Counted from the stretch's first letter, positions 1-5,582 are shown. The stretch: DNA of 9,121 bases from an uncultured bacterium (GCA_903870235.1 CAIQCA010000002.1:1-9121), one strand, 5' to 3'. Notes: generated from the letters alone by a model not told the origin. A program made the numbers and translations.

Positions 1-192
1 ATTTCAAAAAAAGTTACTCCACACGTTATTCGTCACTCATTTGCCACCGATCTTTTACGCAATGGAGCCGATCTGCGTTCAGTGCAGATGCTTCTTGGTC
101 ATGCAAACATTGGTACCACACAAATTTATACTCACGTGACCGATAGTGAACTCAAATGCGTGCATCAAAAGTTTCATGGCAAGGGGAAATAA
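1..192 (+). CDS. Tyrosine site-specific recombinase (XerC/XerD type), C-terminal fragment cut by the window edge
   Basis: Frame 1 is open from the first base to the TAA at 190-192 and gives 63 residues. It carries the end of a phage-integrase catalytic domain: [12 protein letters not shown] (the H-x-x-R box), then [16 protein letters not shown], with the second conserved His in LGH and the nucleophilic Tyr in IYTHV. The order and spacing are those of XerC/XerD, which cut and rejoin DNA at dif-like sites through a 3'-phosphotyrosine link to resolve chromosome dimers. The upstream Arg and Lys of the active site and the N-terminal SAM-like domain lie outside the window. The end of the protein is short after the Tyr, as in Xer proteins. 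It could equally be an integrase of a mobile element, since only the fold and catalytic residues are visible. The gene converges on the minus-strand gene at 240-659. Confidence 0.92.
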   Translation: MSKKVTPHVIRHSFATDLLRNGADLRSVQMLLGHANIGTTQIYTHVTDSELKCVHQKFHGKGK

Positions 193-204
193 TAATTCGC
201 CAAC

Positions 205-227
205 AAAAAAGGACGCAGGGTGCGTCC
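205..227 (-). terminator. Rho-independent terminator of the minus-strand gene at 240-659
   Basis: A perfect 7-bp stem (GGACGCA/TGCGTCC) with a 3-nt loop spans 211-227. Read on the minus strand it is followed at once by six T (205-210). It lies 12 bases past the stop codon of the 240-659 gene. On the plus strand no T-run follows, so it does not serve the recombinase. Confidence 0.85.
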
Positions 228-239
228 TCGAAAAAAATC

Positions 240-659
240 TCAGAGTCTGACTTTAAGTCGTCGAATGAATTCCGTGGTGACAGAAAATCTCGTATCGCTC
301 ACTTGGACGATGCAGGGTTCTGCGGCAGTCCGCCAGCATCCCATCCCACCATCGTCAAACCATGGAGCGATAAGGCCAAACAGAGCCTGATCCAAAGAAG
401 TCTCTTTCTGGTGTTGGTGTAAGAATAAACTTAATTCTTCCAGCGAGAAATCTCGCCAAGCATCGACACCTTTCCACTCAGAGAAAAATCTCACTAAAGC
501 CTTTGCTGCGACTTCCACTTCGTATTTTCCGAAGCAAATTTTGTCCAGATCTGGGACAAAATGTGATGGAGGCTCGACATTTGAAGCTGAAGCAATCGGC
601 TCCCAATGTGACCCTTTTGTTGGGGCTTTCTTGCTAGACCGGCGTGGTTTTCTATTCAT
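240..659 (-). CDS. Hypothetical protein, 139 aa, unknown function
   Basis: I do not recognise this family. The protein starts with a basic, disordered-looking stretch (MNRKPRRSSKKAPTKG). A mixed region follows with a helical segment around residues 48-65, and the C-terminal part has an aromatic/Gly/Cys patch (APWFDDGGMGCW, about 97-108) before VTTEFIRRL. No signal peptide or membrane segment is seen, so it is probably cytosolic. It is very likely a real gene. An AAGGAA Shine-Dalgarno sits about 6 bases before the ATG, a TAATAT -10 box lies further up (689-684), and a clean terminator follows the stop. It is transcribed away from exonuclease III from a shared intergenic space, and nothing else in the context points to a role. 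Small conserved proteins of this size are common in Patescibacteria. Confidence 0.72.
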   Translation of the reverse strand: MNRKPRRSSKKAPTKGSHWEPIASASNVEPPSHFVPDLDKICFGKYEVEVAAKALVRFFSEWKGVDAWRDFSLEELSLFLHQHQKETSLDQALFGLIAPWFDDGGMGCWRTAAEPCIVQVSDTRFSVTTEFIRRLKVRL

Positions 660-666
660 TTAGTAT

Positions 667-689
667 TCCTTCTTTCTAGTCCGATATTA
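667..689 (-). promoter_or_regulatory. -10 box and Shine-Dalgarno of the 240-659 gene
   Basis: On the minus strand a TAATAT hexamer (689-684) is followed about 20 bases later by AAGGAA (core AGGA at 670-667), placed 6-7 bases before the ATG at 659. The expected transcript would have a leader of about 18 nt containing the ribosome site. I see no clear -35 box. Confidence 0.5.
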
Positions 690-732
690 CTCCAACATGC
701 CAATAAGTCAACGTAATTTAATGACTTCAGTG

Positions 733-738
733 TATAAT
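733..738 (+). promoter_or_regulatory. -10 box of exonuclease III, giving a near-leaderless mRNA
   Basis: A perfect TATAAT lies 12 bases before the ATG at 751. Transcription would begin about 745, leaving a leader of only a few bases. There is no Shine-Dalgarno before 751. This supports ATG 751 over upstream in-frame ATGs at 697 and 721, which would lie before the transcript start. Confidence 0.65.
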
Positions 739-750
739 GTATCCATTAAC

Positions 751-1548
751 ATGCGAATCATTTCTTGGAATGTAAATGGCTTGCGAGCCAACGTGAAAAA
801 GGGTGGTTTTGATTGGTTTTTGAATGACTCACCGGATTTTTACTGTATTCAGGAGACAAAAGCCCACCCAGACCAACTAGAAGAAGGTGTGCGTAGTCCA
901 ATTGGTTATTATTCTTACTTCGATCATTCCAAGGGCCGCAAAGGTTATAGTGGGGTAGCTATTTATTCTAAAGCAAAGCCGGATAATGTTGAATACGGTC
1001 TTGGAATTCCAGATTTAGATCAAGAAGGTCGTTTCATTGCTCTCTTTTTTGATAACTCTTCTTCCCTTTTGCCTGGCATAACCAAATTTGTCCTTTTGAA
1101 TATTTACTTTCCTAACGGTGGAGGTGGTCCAGAACGCTTGTCTTTTAAACTTAGTTACTATGACGAGTTTTTGAAATATATAAATAAACTCAAAAAGAAA
1201 GGTTATGAAGTTATCTTCTGTGGTGATGTCAATACAGCCCACACGGAGATCGATTTGGCGAGACCAAAAGAGAATGTCGACAACACCGGTTTTCTCCCAG
1301 TCGAACGTGCTTGGATTGATAAGGTTATTGACGCTGGCTATACAGATGTGTTCCGCCATTTTCATCCCAAAGAGGTTGGAAAATACTCATATTGGGATAT
1401 GAAAACTTTTGCTCGAGATCGCAACGTCGGCTGGAGAATCGACTACTTTTTTGCTACCGAGAGTGTGCTAAAAAAAGTGACAAAAGCTAAAATTCTTGAT
1501 GAAATAATGGGTTCTGACCATTGCCCTGTTGAAATTGTTATTGGATAA
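751..1548 (+). CDS. xthA: Exodeoxyribonuclease III (AP endonuclease, XthA/ExoA family)
   Basis: Cytosolic DNA-repair enzyme of the endonuclease/exonuclease/phosphatase fold. It cuts 5' to abasic sites in base excision repair and degrades duplex DNA 3' to 5'. At 265 aa from this start it is close to the usual 250-270 aa. Family motifs run in order: ISWNVNGLRA (residues 4-13, metal-binding Asn), CIQETKA (Glu35, metal ligand), YSGVAIYSK, NIYFPNGG, CGDVNTAH (catalytic Asp and Asn), LARPKEN with TGF, a YSYWDMKTFARDRNVGWRIDYFF block, and a terminal SDHCP (Asp256-His257, the catalytic pair). No key residue is missing. The open frame extends 18 codons upstream, but the family begins at the M-R-I-I-S-W sequence and the promoter position agrees. 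It is divergent from the 240-659 gene. No canonical U-tract terminator follows, only a weak hairpin at 1549-1574. Confidence 0.96.
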   Translation: MRIISWNVNGLRANVKKGGFDWFLNDSPDFYCIQETKAHPDQLEEGVRSPIGYYSYFDHSKGRKGYSGVAIYSKAKPDNVEYGLGIPDLDQEGRFIALFFDNSSSLLPGITKFVLLNIYFPNGGGGPERLSFKLSYYDEFLKYINKLKKKGYEVIFCGDVNTAHTEIDLARPKENVDNTGFLPVERAWIDKVIDAGYTDVFRHFHPKEVGKYSYWDMKTFARDRNVGWRIDYFFATESVLKKVTKAKILDEIMGSDHCPVEIVIG

Positions 1549-1574
1549 TTATACGCCTATCTCTGGCTGTATAA
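1549..1574 (+). other. Short hairpin directly after the exonuclease III stop codon
   Basis: TTATAC (1549-1554) pairs with GTATAA (1569-1574), and GCC (1555-1557) pairs with GGC (1565-1567) across a 7-base loop with one bulged T. The stem begins at the base after the stop. No T-run follows on either strand, so it is not a classical terminator. It may mark the 3' end of the mRNA. Confidence 0.4.
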
Positions 1575-1587
1575 AATTAAAATCAGG

Positions 1588-1645
1588 AAAACAAAAAGAC
1601 CGCATCAGTGACGGATTCAGAAAGAATGACGTGTAACGCGGTCTT
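1588..1645 (-). terminator. Minus-strand terminator of the candidate non-coding RNA
   Basis: An 8-bp perfect inverted repeat (AAGACCGC at 1596-1603, GCGGTCTT at 1638-1645) encloses 34 bases that hold a small inner hairpin. On the minus strand the stem runs into a T-rich tract (TTT, G, TTTT). No T-run follows on the plus strand. No protein gene on the minus strand ends here, so it fits the RNA unit that starts near 2018. Confidence 0.65.
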
Positions 1646-2018
1646 AGAAGTCTCGCAAAGAAAGTAACTAACTAACTAAAGAACAGATGCTATCCCAACT
1701 AGTCCTAGATCTCTCTTTTCACGGAGGATCATACGGTAAGTGGTGTGCAATTTTGTCGTAAAGTTGTAGCTCTCCTGTAAGGAGGCAATGTGTAAATTTG
1801 AGACAAGTACACCACCTTTATGACCGAGCACCGGTCGGACGCATTTCGAAAAAATTTCTTTTTCTTTGCTTAAACTTCAAACTTGGAGTGAGGCCTACCC
1901 AGCCTCTTGGTGAGATCGGCGAAGTTCCAATCTCTGTGAAAGAACAATGTGCATCTGCAGTTGTATTGGCACGAACGCGCAATGCAACTTTATTTCCTCG
2001 GAAAGATGTACGGGCCTG
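1590..2018 (-). ncRNA. Candidate structured non-coding RNA of about 420 nt, class unknown
   Basis: A strong promoter (2052-2024) and a terminator (1645-1588) on the same strand bound this stretch, and no single reading frame crosses it. It is dense in local helices. An arm at 1959-1989 has 5 bp, one mismatch and 4 bp. Other stems are 8 bp at 1912-1934 (7-nt loop), 5 bp at 1890-1906, 5 bp at 1822-1836 and 5 bp at 1772-1784 (3-nt loop). A longer-range 7-bp helix, GTGGTGT (1740-1746) with ACACCAC (1809-1815), encloses the last of these. The 8-bp arm has a G-U pair on the minus strand where the plus strand would have an A-C mismatch, which favours the minus strand. The 1959-1989 arm shows the opposite, so strand rests mainly on promoter and terminator. 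I looked for tmRNA (no tRNA-like ends) and RNase P RNA (no conserved P4 core or ACAGAA block) and found neither. Short open frames with GTG or late ATG starts exist, so a frameshifted or degraded coding gene is the alternative. Confidence 0.55.
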
Positions 2019-2023
2019 GACAC

Positions 2024-2052
2024 ATTATATTTTTATTAAGGACATCTGTAAA
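2024..2052 (-). promoter_or_regulatory. Strong minus-strand promoter of the candidate RNA gene
   Basis: On the minus strand TTTACA (2052-2047, five of six matches to the -35 consensus) is separated by exactly 17 bases from a perfect TATAAT (2029-2024). The predicted start is near 2017. Two AAGGACAT boxes (2038-2045 and 2051-2058) lie in the spacer and on the -35 edge, where a bound repressor would block polymerase. Confidence 0.7.
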
Positions 2053-2146
2053 GGACATGCTGTGGATAACCCGTGTCCTATTAGGACACGGAGCAATGCC
2101 CGTATGGGTATAACCCGTGTCCTCACATGAGGATAACTATGTCCTT
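2038..2146. repeat. Array of GGACA boxes with iteron-like repeats, a 10+10-bp palindrome and a DnaA box
   Basis: Six copies of a GGACA core lie in 109 bases. AAGGACAT is at 2038-2045 and 2051-2058, and inverted as ATGTCCTT at 2139-2146. GTGTCCT occurs inside a palindrome at 2071-2091 (10-bp perfect arms CCGTGTCCTA and its complement around one T) and again at 2117-2123. A 14-bp direct repeat, ATAACCCGTGTCCT, occurs at 2066-2079 and 2110-2123, with a diverged third copy GGATAACTATGTCCT at 2131-2145. TGTGGATAA at 2061-2069 is a perfect DnaA box (TTATCCACA on the minus strand). The array lies between the stop of the CCA enzyme and the promoter at 2052-2024, overlapping both. No T-run follows the palindrome, so it is unlikely to be a terminator. 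An operator array is the simplest reading. Confidence 0.7.
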
Positions 2147-3639
2147 TAAGAGACAAAATGTTTTTTTCTTATCTCACCAACTTTCTTTTCTGTTTCTTCC
2201 TCTTTCCTTTCTTTTCCAGCCTCTCCAAGAGTTTTTAATTCCTTTTCATCTAGTTTCACTAATTCTTGTGCGCGCTTTTCAAGATATTCCGGAGTGTTTA
2301 GTTTCACATCCTCCATAACTTCTTCAAACAAAGCGTGTAAAGTCCACCCGACTTTTGGCCCAGGCTTAACATTACCGACATCCATAATCTTTTTACCGTC
2401 TATTTTGAGCATTGAGACAGAAACTGGCCCAGCGAGGGCTTCTTCTATCATGGCCTTGTATTTGCGGAGTCTGTAGGGGTTTTCTTTAGGCCTACCGGTG
2501 CCTATACGGTCGCATATGCGCACATTCATGAGATCCCAGATGTTCTCCGGTCCAACGTTGGTTATCATGCGCCTGACGGCTGATAATGAGATTTGCTCTG
2601 TATCGGAGAAAAACATATGCCAACGAGTCAATTTGTAGACTTTTTCGATTGTTGCACGTGAAAACTTCATTCTTTCGAGGATTTTGCGTGTTTCACGTGA
2701 ACCAACCACTTCGTGGCCGTAAAATGTGTATTGGTTTGTCTCACGTGAAAACCCCCTAGTCTTAGGCTTACCGAGGTCATGAAACAGTGCTGAAAGACGT
2801 ATTTCTAGATCCCAGTTTTTGTCAGCTGCATGCTGTAGACTTCTTAGTAAGTGTTCCCAAACATCGTATATGTGAGTGCCTTTCTGTTGAATACCAATGC
2901 CCTGTTCCAGTTCCGGTAAGAAATGGCCAAGCAGAGCTGTTTCATGTAACATTTCTAAGCCCAGTTTAGGACTTGGTGACATGACAATCTTTGTAAATTC
3001 GTCACGGATACGTTCCATAGACACCTCTTTGATGAGTTTGTTTTGGCCTTGTATAGCCATATAAGTCTCTTTTTCTATTGTGAAACCTAGTTCTACAGCC
3101 AACCTGACGGCACGCATCATACGCAAAGCATCCTCATTGAAACGGTCAGTCGGCTTCCTCACTGTTCGTATTATTTTGTCCTTTATATCAGAAAAACCGT
3201 TGAATAGGTCTATGATGTCTTTTATGGCCCCATCAGATAAAGAAACCGCGATGGCGTTTATGGTTAGATCACGTCTCTTAAGATCGTCTTCGATCTTTTG
3301 GCTGAAGGAAACTTTATCCGGATGGCGCCGATCTGAATATCCCGATTCAAGTCTGTAAGGAGTAACCTCGATTGAGCGAACGGTTTCATCTGTTGTGTTT
3401 TCGTTTATAACAGCGACAGTTCCAAAAGTATTTTCATAAACTGTTTTAATAAATATTTTTTGAATGTCTTCGGGCTTAGCATTTGTGGTGACGTCCCAAT
3501 CCTTTGGTTTTTTGCCAAGAAAAATATCACGAACGCATCCACCAACCAAATATGCTTCAAAACCAGCCTTTTCAAGACCGTTAACAACTTCAACCACCTC
3601 TACTGGAATAGGGCTATTTTGAGCCATTTTCATGAACAT
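2146..3639 (-). CDS. cca: CCA-adding tRNA nucleotidyltransferase (class II) with HD domain
   Basis: Cytosolic enzyme that adds or repairs the 3' CCA of tRNAs from CTP and ATP without a nucleic acid template. The class II head is complete: LVGGCVRD (residues 31-38), the catalytic DWD (47-49, metal-binding Asp47 and Asp49), RRDLTINA (122-129) and EDALRMMR (169-176, the EDxxR nucleotide-selecting motif). An HD phosphohydrolase domain follows, with His256, His263, LFHDLGK (His287-Asp288) and YGHEVVG (His309). The total of 497 aa is normal for an HD-containing member. The last 40 residues are a Lys/Glu-rich tail without clear fold. Three Met codons lie close together at the start (residues 1, 3, 5). 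An AATAAT -10-like box at 3653-3648 lies 8 bases before the first ATG, suggesting a leaderless mRNA. The enzyme is needed locally, since both tRNA-Gly genes lack CCA. A poly(A) polymerase relative is the less likely alternative. Confidence 0.94.
   Translation of the reverse strand: MFMKMAQNSPIPVEVVEVVNGLEKAGFEAYLVGGCVRDIFLGKKPKDWDVTTNAKPEDIQKIFIKTVYENTFGTVAVINENTTDETVRSIEVTPYRLESGYSDRRHPDKVSFSQKIEDDLKRRDLTINAIAVSLSDGAIKDIIDLFNGFSDIKDKIIRTVRKPTDRFNEDALRMMRAVRLAVELGFTIEKETYMAIQGQNKLIKEVSMERIRDEFTKIVMSPSPKLGLEMLHETALLGHFLPELEQGIGIQQKGTHIYDVWEHLLRSLQHAADKNWDLEIRLSALFHDLGKPKTRGFSRETNQYTFYGHEVVGSRETRKILERMKFSRATIEKVYKLTRWHMFFSDTEQISLSAVRRMITNVGPENIWDLMNVRICDRIGTGRPKENPYRLRKYKAMIEEALAGPVSVSMLKIDGKKIMDVGNVKPGPKVGWTLHALFEEVMEDVKLNTPEYLEKRAQELVKLDEKELKTLGEAGKERKEEETEKKVGEIRKKHFVS
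2650..2752. promoter_or_regulatory. Three parS-like CACGTG sites inside cca
   Basis: Against the ParB site consensus TGTTTCACGTGAAACA, the 16-mer at 2689-2704 matches 15 of 16. Those at 2650-2665 and 2737-2752 each match 13 of 16. All share the CACGTG centre. They fall where the protein reads Ser-Arg-Glu/Ala-Thr three times, encoded each time as TCA CGT, so coding constraint could produce part of the resemblance. The call is therefore tentative. Confidence 0.35.
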
Positions 3640-3724
3640 ATCGTAGCATTATTTGGGCTTTTTGGCTATATGCGCTAGTATAACTGTGCGCGCGACTTGT
3701 ATATTGAAAATATTTTATGCCGCT

Positions 3725-3799
3725 GCCCTCGTAGTGAAATGGATATCACACCAGTCTTCGGAACTGATGTTGGGGGTTCGAGTCCCTCCGAGGGCACCA
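3725..3799 (+). tRNA. tRNA-Arg (anticodon UCG)
   Basis: The cloverleaf folds by eye: 7-bp acceptor GCCCTCG/CGAGGGC, 4-bp D stem GTGA/TCAC, anticodon loop CTTCGGA with anticodon TCG, and a T arm of GGGGG/CCCTC around TTCGAGT. The discriminator is A and the CCA is encoded (3797-3799). The outermost anticodon-stem pair (27-43) is a C-A mismatch; the other four pairs are intact. It reads CGA codons. It is divergent from cca and followed by tRNA-Gly(GCC), with a separate promoter for the latter. Confidence 0.93.
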
Positions 3800-3860
3800 G
3801 GATTGAGTAGATAAGTTTGTTAGATAATTTATCAGACGCCATAAAGTTTGGTGAGAAATT

Positions 3861-3888
3861 TTGTAAAAAAAGAAAGTTGCGCTATACT
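3861..3888 (+). promoter_or_regulatory. Likely promoter of tRNA-Gly(GCC)
   Basis: TTGTAA (3861-3866) and TATACT (3883-3888) are separated by 16 bases, with four and five matches to the two consensus hexamers. The predicted start near 3895 leaves a leader of about 65 nt before the tRNA at 3962. I see no other gene in the 160 bases between the two tRNAs. Confidence 0.5.
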
Positions 3889-3961
3889 AAACGACGATCC
3901 ATTTTTGAGGATTATTTAGGAGAGAGTCGTTGTCAGAAAAGAACATTTTATTTAAATATTT

Positions 3962-4032
3962 GCGGGTATTGTTTAATGGTAGGACGCGTCCTTGCCAAGG
4001 ACGAGGTGGGAGTTCGATTCTCCCTACCCGCA
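3962..4032 (+). tRNA. tRNA-Gly (anticodon GCC), CCA not encoded
   Basis: The acceptor GCGGGTA/TACCCGC is a perfect 7 bp. The anticodon stem CGTCC/GGACG closes the loop TTGCCAA with anticodon GCC. The T stem GGGAG/CTCCC surrounds TTCGATT. Discriminator A at 4032 is followed by CAC rather than CCA, so the CCA must be added after transcription. It reads GGC and GGU codons. Confidence 0.94.
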
Positions 4033-4208
4033 CACTTTATTGTCTCCTTGAATTTTTATGATTATGTCTTTTTGATGTGGCTAAATTTAACTGTCAGGTC
4101 GAGGAATAAGCAATATTTTAGATATTTTTATAAAAGTCGGTCTTTTAGGATGATCATTTAAGGTTTTCCTATATAAACGGCTAATATACTAGACAAGCAA
4201 AACGGAAC

Positions 4209-4229
4209 TGTGGATAAGTCTGTGGATGT
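4209..4229 (-). promoter_or_regulatory. Pair of DnaA boxes
   Basis: On the minus strand TTATCCACA (4217-4209) is an exact consensus box. ACATCCACA (4229-4221) differs from it at two positions. They have the same orientation and a 3-base gap, the tight spacing seen in origins. Such boxes also occur in DnaA-regulated promoters. Confidence 0.55.
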
Positions 4230-4299
4230 CGTTCATAAAAGACACAAAATATGGCCTATTATCGTATGTTTTGTGTATTTTAGGATGTCTTTTGTTGTA

Positions 4300-4317
4300 A
4301 TGGCTTAACTGAGCCAT
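4300..4317. repeat. 18-bp intergenic palindrome, copy 1
   Basis: ATGGCTTAACTGAGCCAT has perfect 6-bp arms around a 6-base centre. It differs by one base from the copy at 6387-6404 and is related to elements at 8402-8419 and 8508-8518. No T-run follows on either strand. Confidence 0.6.
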
Positions 4318-4516
4318 ATTAGGAAAAGTCACTTTAAAAGTCAGCCAAAATATGTTGAAAAACCTAGTTTTTGAGCAGTTTATGGACTTGGGATGGTTTA
4401 TGGATAGACCTAGACACAAATATGTTTCACAAGAAACATTTTCGTGTCTTTTCACGTGTAAAGTGGATGAATCGCCTGGCCATAGCTTTGATGGTTTAAC
4501 ACTGTAAATGCTTCGT

Positions 4517-4522
4517 TAATAT
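4517..4522 (+). promoter_or_regulatory. -10 box of the YraN-family gene, leaderless
   Basis: TAATAT ends 7 bases before the ATG at 4530, so transcription should start at or next to the A of the start codon. No Shine-Dalgarno is present. This supports ATG 4530 over the internal Met at residue 6. Confidence 0.55.
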
Positions 4523-4529
4523 CAATAAA

Positions 4530-4934
4530 ATGCATACTAGATCAATGGGAAACCTTGGTGAAGACGTTGCTTGTAAATTTTTGGTAAGTAAGGGGTTTGT
4601 GGTCTTGGCTAGAAATTACCAGAAGAAATGGGGGGAAATTGACATTATTGCTCGTAAGGACACTGATCCTCAAGGCGCCGTTCCTGCAGTTCACTTCTTT
4701 GAAGTCAAAAGTGTTTCGGCCGATTGGCGTGGCCATTCACCAGAAGAAAATGTTCATTCATTGAAGACGAGACATATCCGACGGATGATTGAGACCTATC
4801 TGACCGAACGGAAAGGCGTGTTTAGTCGGGCCGATATTTTCGAAACACCTTTTCAGTTTCATGTCCTTTGTGTCTATTTGAATATGCAAACCCATCGTGC
4901 CACAGTAAAATGGTTGCAAAACATAGTCTTATAA
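4530..4934 (+). CDS. yraN: YraN / UPF0102 family endonuclease-like protein
   Basis: At 134 aa the length is typical of the family (about 115-135). The diagnostic pattern is intact: MGNLGEDVACKFLVSKGF (residues 6-23, with the conserved Gly-Glu-x-x-Ala helix), LARNYQKKWGEIDIIA (GEID at 35-38) and FFEVKSV (Glu58-Val-Lys60). These correspond to the E, D and ExK residues of a Holliday-junction-resolvase/restriction-endonuclease-like fold. Known work places the family near this nuclease fold, with the cellular role not settled. The linker between the GEID and EVK strands (residues 43-55) is longer than usual. The gene stands alone between the non-coding region and tRNA-Pro on the same strand. Confidence 0.93.
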   Translation: MHTRSMGNLGEDVACKFLVSKGFVVLARNYQKKWGEIDIIARKDTDPQGAVPAVHFFEVKSVSADWRGHSPEENVHSLKTRHIRRMIETYLTERKGVFSRADIFETPFQFHVLCVYLNMQTHRATVKWLQNIVL

Positions 4935-4998
4935 ACGCTTTTATGTTACGATGATGCAACGGAATTATGTTGGGTTTGCTAGATGTAATTTCACAAAT

Positions 4999-5074
4999 CG
5001 GAGCGTGGTGTAACGGCTAACATACCTGTTTTGGGTACAGGTGACTCCGGGTTCGAATCCCGGCGCTCCGACCA
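4999..5074 (+). tRNA. tRNA-Pro (anticodon UGG)
   Basis: The acceptor CGGAGCG/CGCTCCG is a perfect 7 bp and starts with the C typical of bacterial tRNA-Pro. The anticodon stem CCTGT/ACAGG closes the loop TTTGGGT with anticodon TGG. The T stem CCGGG/CCCGG surrounds TTCGAAT. Discriminator A is followed by an encoded CCA (5072-5074). It lies 64 bases after yraN and may share its transcript. Confidence 0.95.
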
Positions 5075-5088
5075 GTAAAGAGTATTTT

Positions 5089-5094
5089 TATAAT
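5089..5094 (+). promoter_or_regulatory. -10 box of the membrane-protein gene at 5104, leaderless
   Basis: A perfect TATAAT ends 9 bases before the ATG at 5104, overlapped by a second possible hexamer TAATAT (5091-5096). Transcription would begin within about three bases of the start codon. The -35 position would fall inside tRNA-Pro, and I see no -35 match there. Confidence 0.55.
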
Positions 5095-5103
5095 ATATAA
5101 ACT

Positions 5104-5562
5104 ATGTTTGATTTGTATAAAAAGATTGTATTATTCTTCGATAAGCTTGAGGACACGGTCCGTGAACATTTGAGTAGGTATCCTATTCTTTATACGTTTG
5201 TTGGTGGGGTCGCCATCGTGTTGTTTTGGAGGGGAGTTTGGCATACGGCAGACATTCTACAGGCTCAAGGCGGATTGTTGGCGTGGTTTTTCTATGAACC
5301 AAACAATCTCATAATCACAACGATAGTGCTTCTCATGAGCGGATTGTTTGTTTCATATTTTATAGGGGATACTATTCTCATGAGCGGTCTTAGAAGAGAA
5401 AAAAAGACAACCGAGAGAACGGAAAAGGAGGTTGAAGAAGAGGAAACAGAATTGAAGGGGATTCGTACGACAATTAAGGAAATGAAAAAAGAAGTGGACG
5501 TGATAAAAGAAGCAGTTGACCACGAACACTCCGTACATCATCCGGATGAAAAGAGGGGGTAG
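5104..5562 (+). CDS. Conserved-looking membrane protein with two helices and a charged coiled-coil tail
   Basis: Function is not known to me. The 152-aa protein has a short amphipathic N-terminus, one hydrophobic helix at about residues 28-48 (ILYTFVGGVAIVLFWRGVW) and a second at about 68-90 (NLIITTIVLLMSGLFVSYF). A highly charged Lys/Glu-rich stretch follows at about 97-140, with heptad-like spacing expected to form a coiled coil. The end is His/Asp-rich (DHEHSVHHPDEKRG). No cleavable signal peptide is apparent, so it is probably an integral inner-membrane protein with the coiled coil in the cytosol. The start is supported by the -10 box just before it; there is no Shine-Dalgarno. Two-helix proteins with a cytosolic coiled coil often act as scaffolds or partners of larger complexes, but nothing here names the partner. 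Confidence 0.8.
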   Translation: MFDLYKKIVLFFDKLEDTVREHLSRYPILYTFVGGVAIVLFWRGVWHTADILQAQGGLLAWFFYEPNNLIITTIVLLMSGLFVSYFIGDTILMSGLRREKKTTERTEKEVEEEETELKGIRTTIKEMKKEVDVIKEAVDHEHSVHHPDEKRG

Positions 5563-5582
5563 GTCGAATGTAATTAATGAAT

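Larger units (their letters stand above)
4033..4529. other. Non-coding AT-rich region with paired DnaA boxes and a parS-like site; candidate replication origin or centromere
   Basis: No convincing gene occupies these 500 bases. The first half (about 4085-4190) is very AT-rich. At 4209-4229 two DnaA boxes stand 12 bases apart: TGTGGATAA (perfect) and TGTGGATGT (near-consensus). At 4423-4438 TGTTTCACAAGAAACA matches the parS consensus at 14 of 16, missing only the two central bases. It is part of a 7-bp inverted repeat, ATGTTTC/GAAACAT, over 4422-4439. A CACGTG-centred weaker site lies at 4448-4463. The palindrome ATGGCTTAACTGAGCCAT is at 4300-4317 and a half copy is near 4491. AGACACAAA followed by TATG occurs twice (4240 and 4412 areas), and GTTTATGGA occurs twice (4378-4407). 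DnaA binds such boxes to open origins and ParB binds parS near them. dnaA, dnaN and rpmH are not in view, so the origin reading is an inference. Confidence 0.4.

Noticed and set aside
1590..2018. RNase P RNA or tmRNA
   Set aside because: The conserved RNase P core blocks and the tRNA-like ends and tag frame of tmRNA are not found on either strand.
1676..2024. Minus-strand open frames within the RNA unit, including a stretch of about 55 protein-like codons ending in LREKRDLGLVGIASVL
   Set aside because: They lack a proper start codon and ribosome site. Joining them needs a frameshift, and three frames are partly open at once. A decayed gene remains possible but the stems and terminator fit an RNA better.
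2071..2091. Palindrome read as the terminator of cca
   Set aside because: No T-run follows on the minus strand. A promoter lies just beyond it and the arms belong to the GGACA array.
1798..2130. Plus-strand reading frame of 110 codons starting with TTG over the candidate RNA region
   Set aside because: It has a rare start, no ribosome site, and crosses the opposite-strand promoter and the palindrome. It has no recognisable domain, and its translation looks like antisense of the structured region.
3931..4060. Possible small gene from TTG at 3930 after an AGGAGAG-like ribosome site
   Set aside because: After about 12 codons the frame enters tRNA-Gly(GCC), so it cannot be a normal protein gene.
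3817..4161. Plus-strand frame of 114 codons
   Set aside because: It runs straight through tRNA-Gly(GCC) and has no family resemblance.
4189..4455. Minus-strand frame of 88 codons in the candidate origin region
   Set aside because: No ribosome site or promoter fits. The sequence overlaps DnaA boxes and palindromes, and the translation has no domain-like features.
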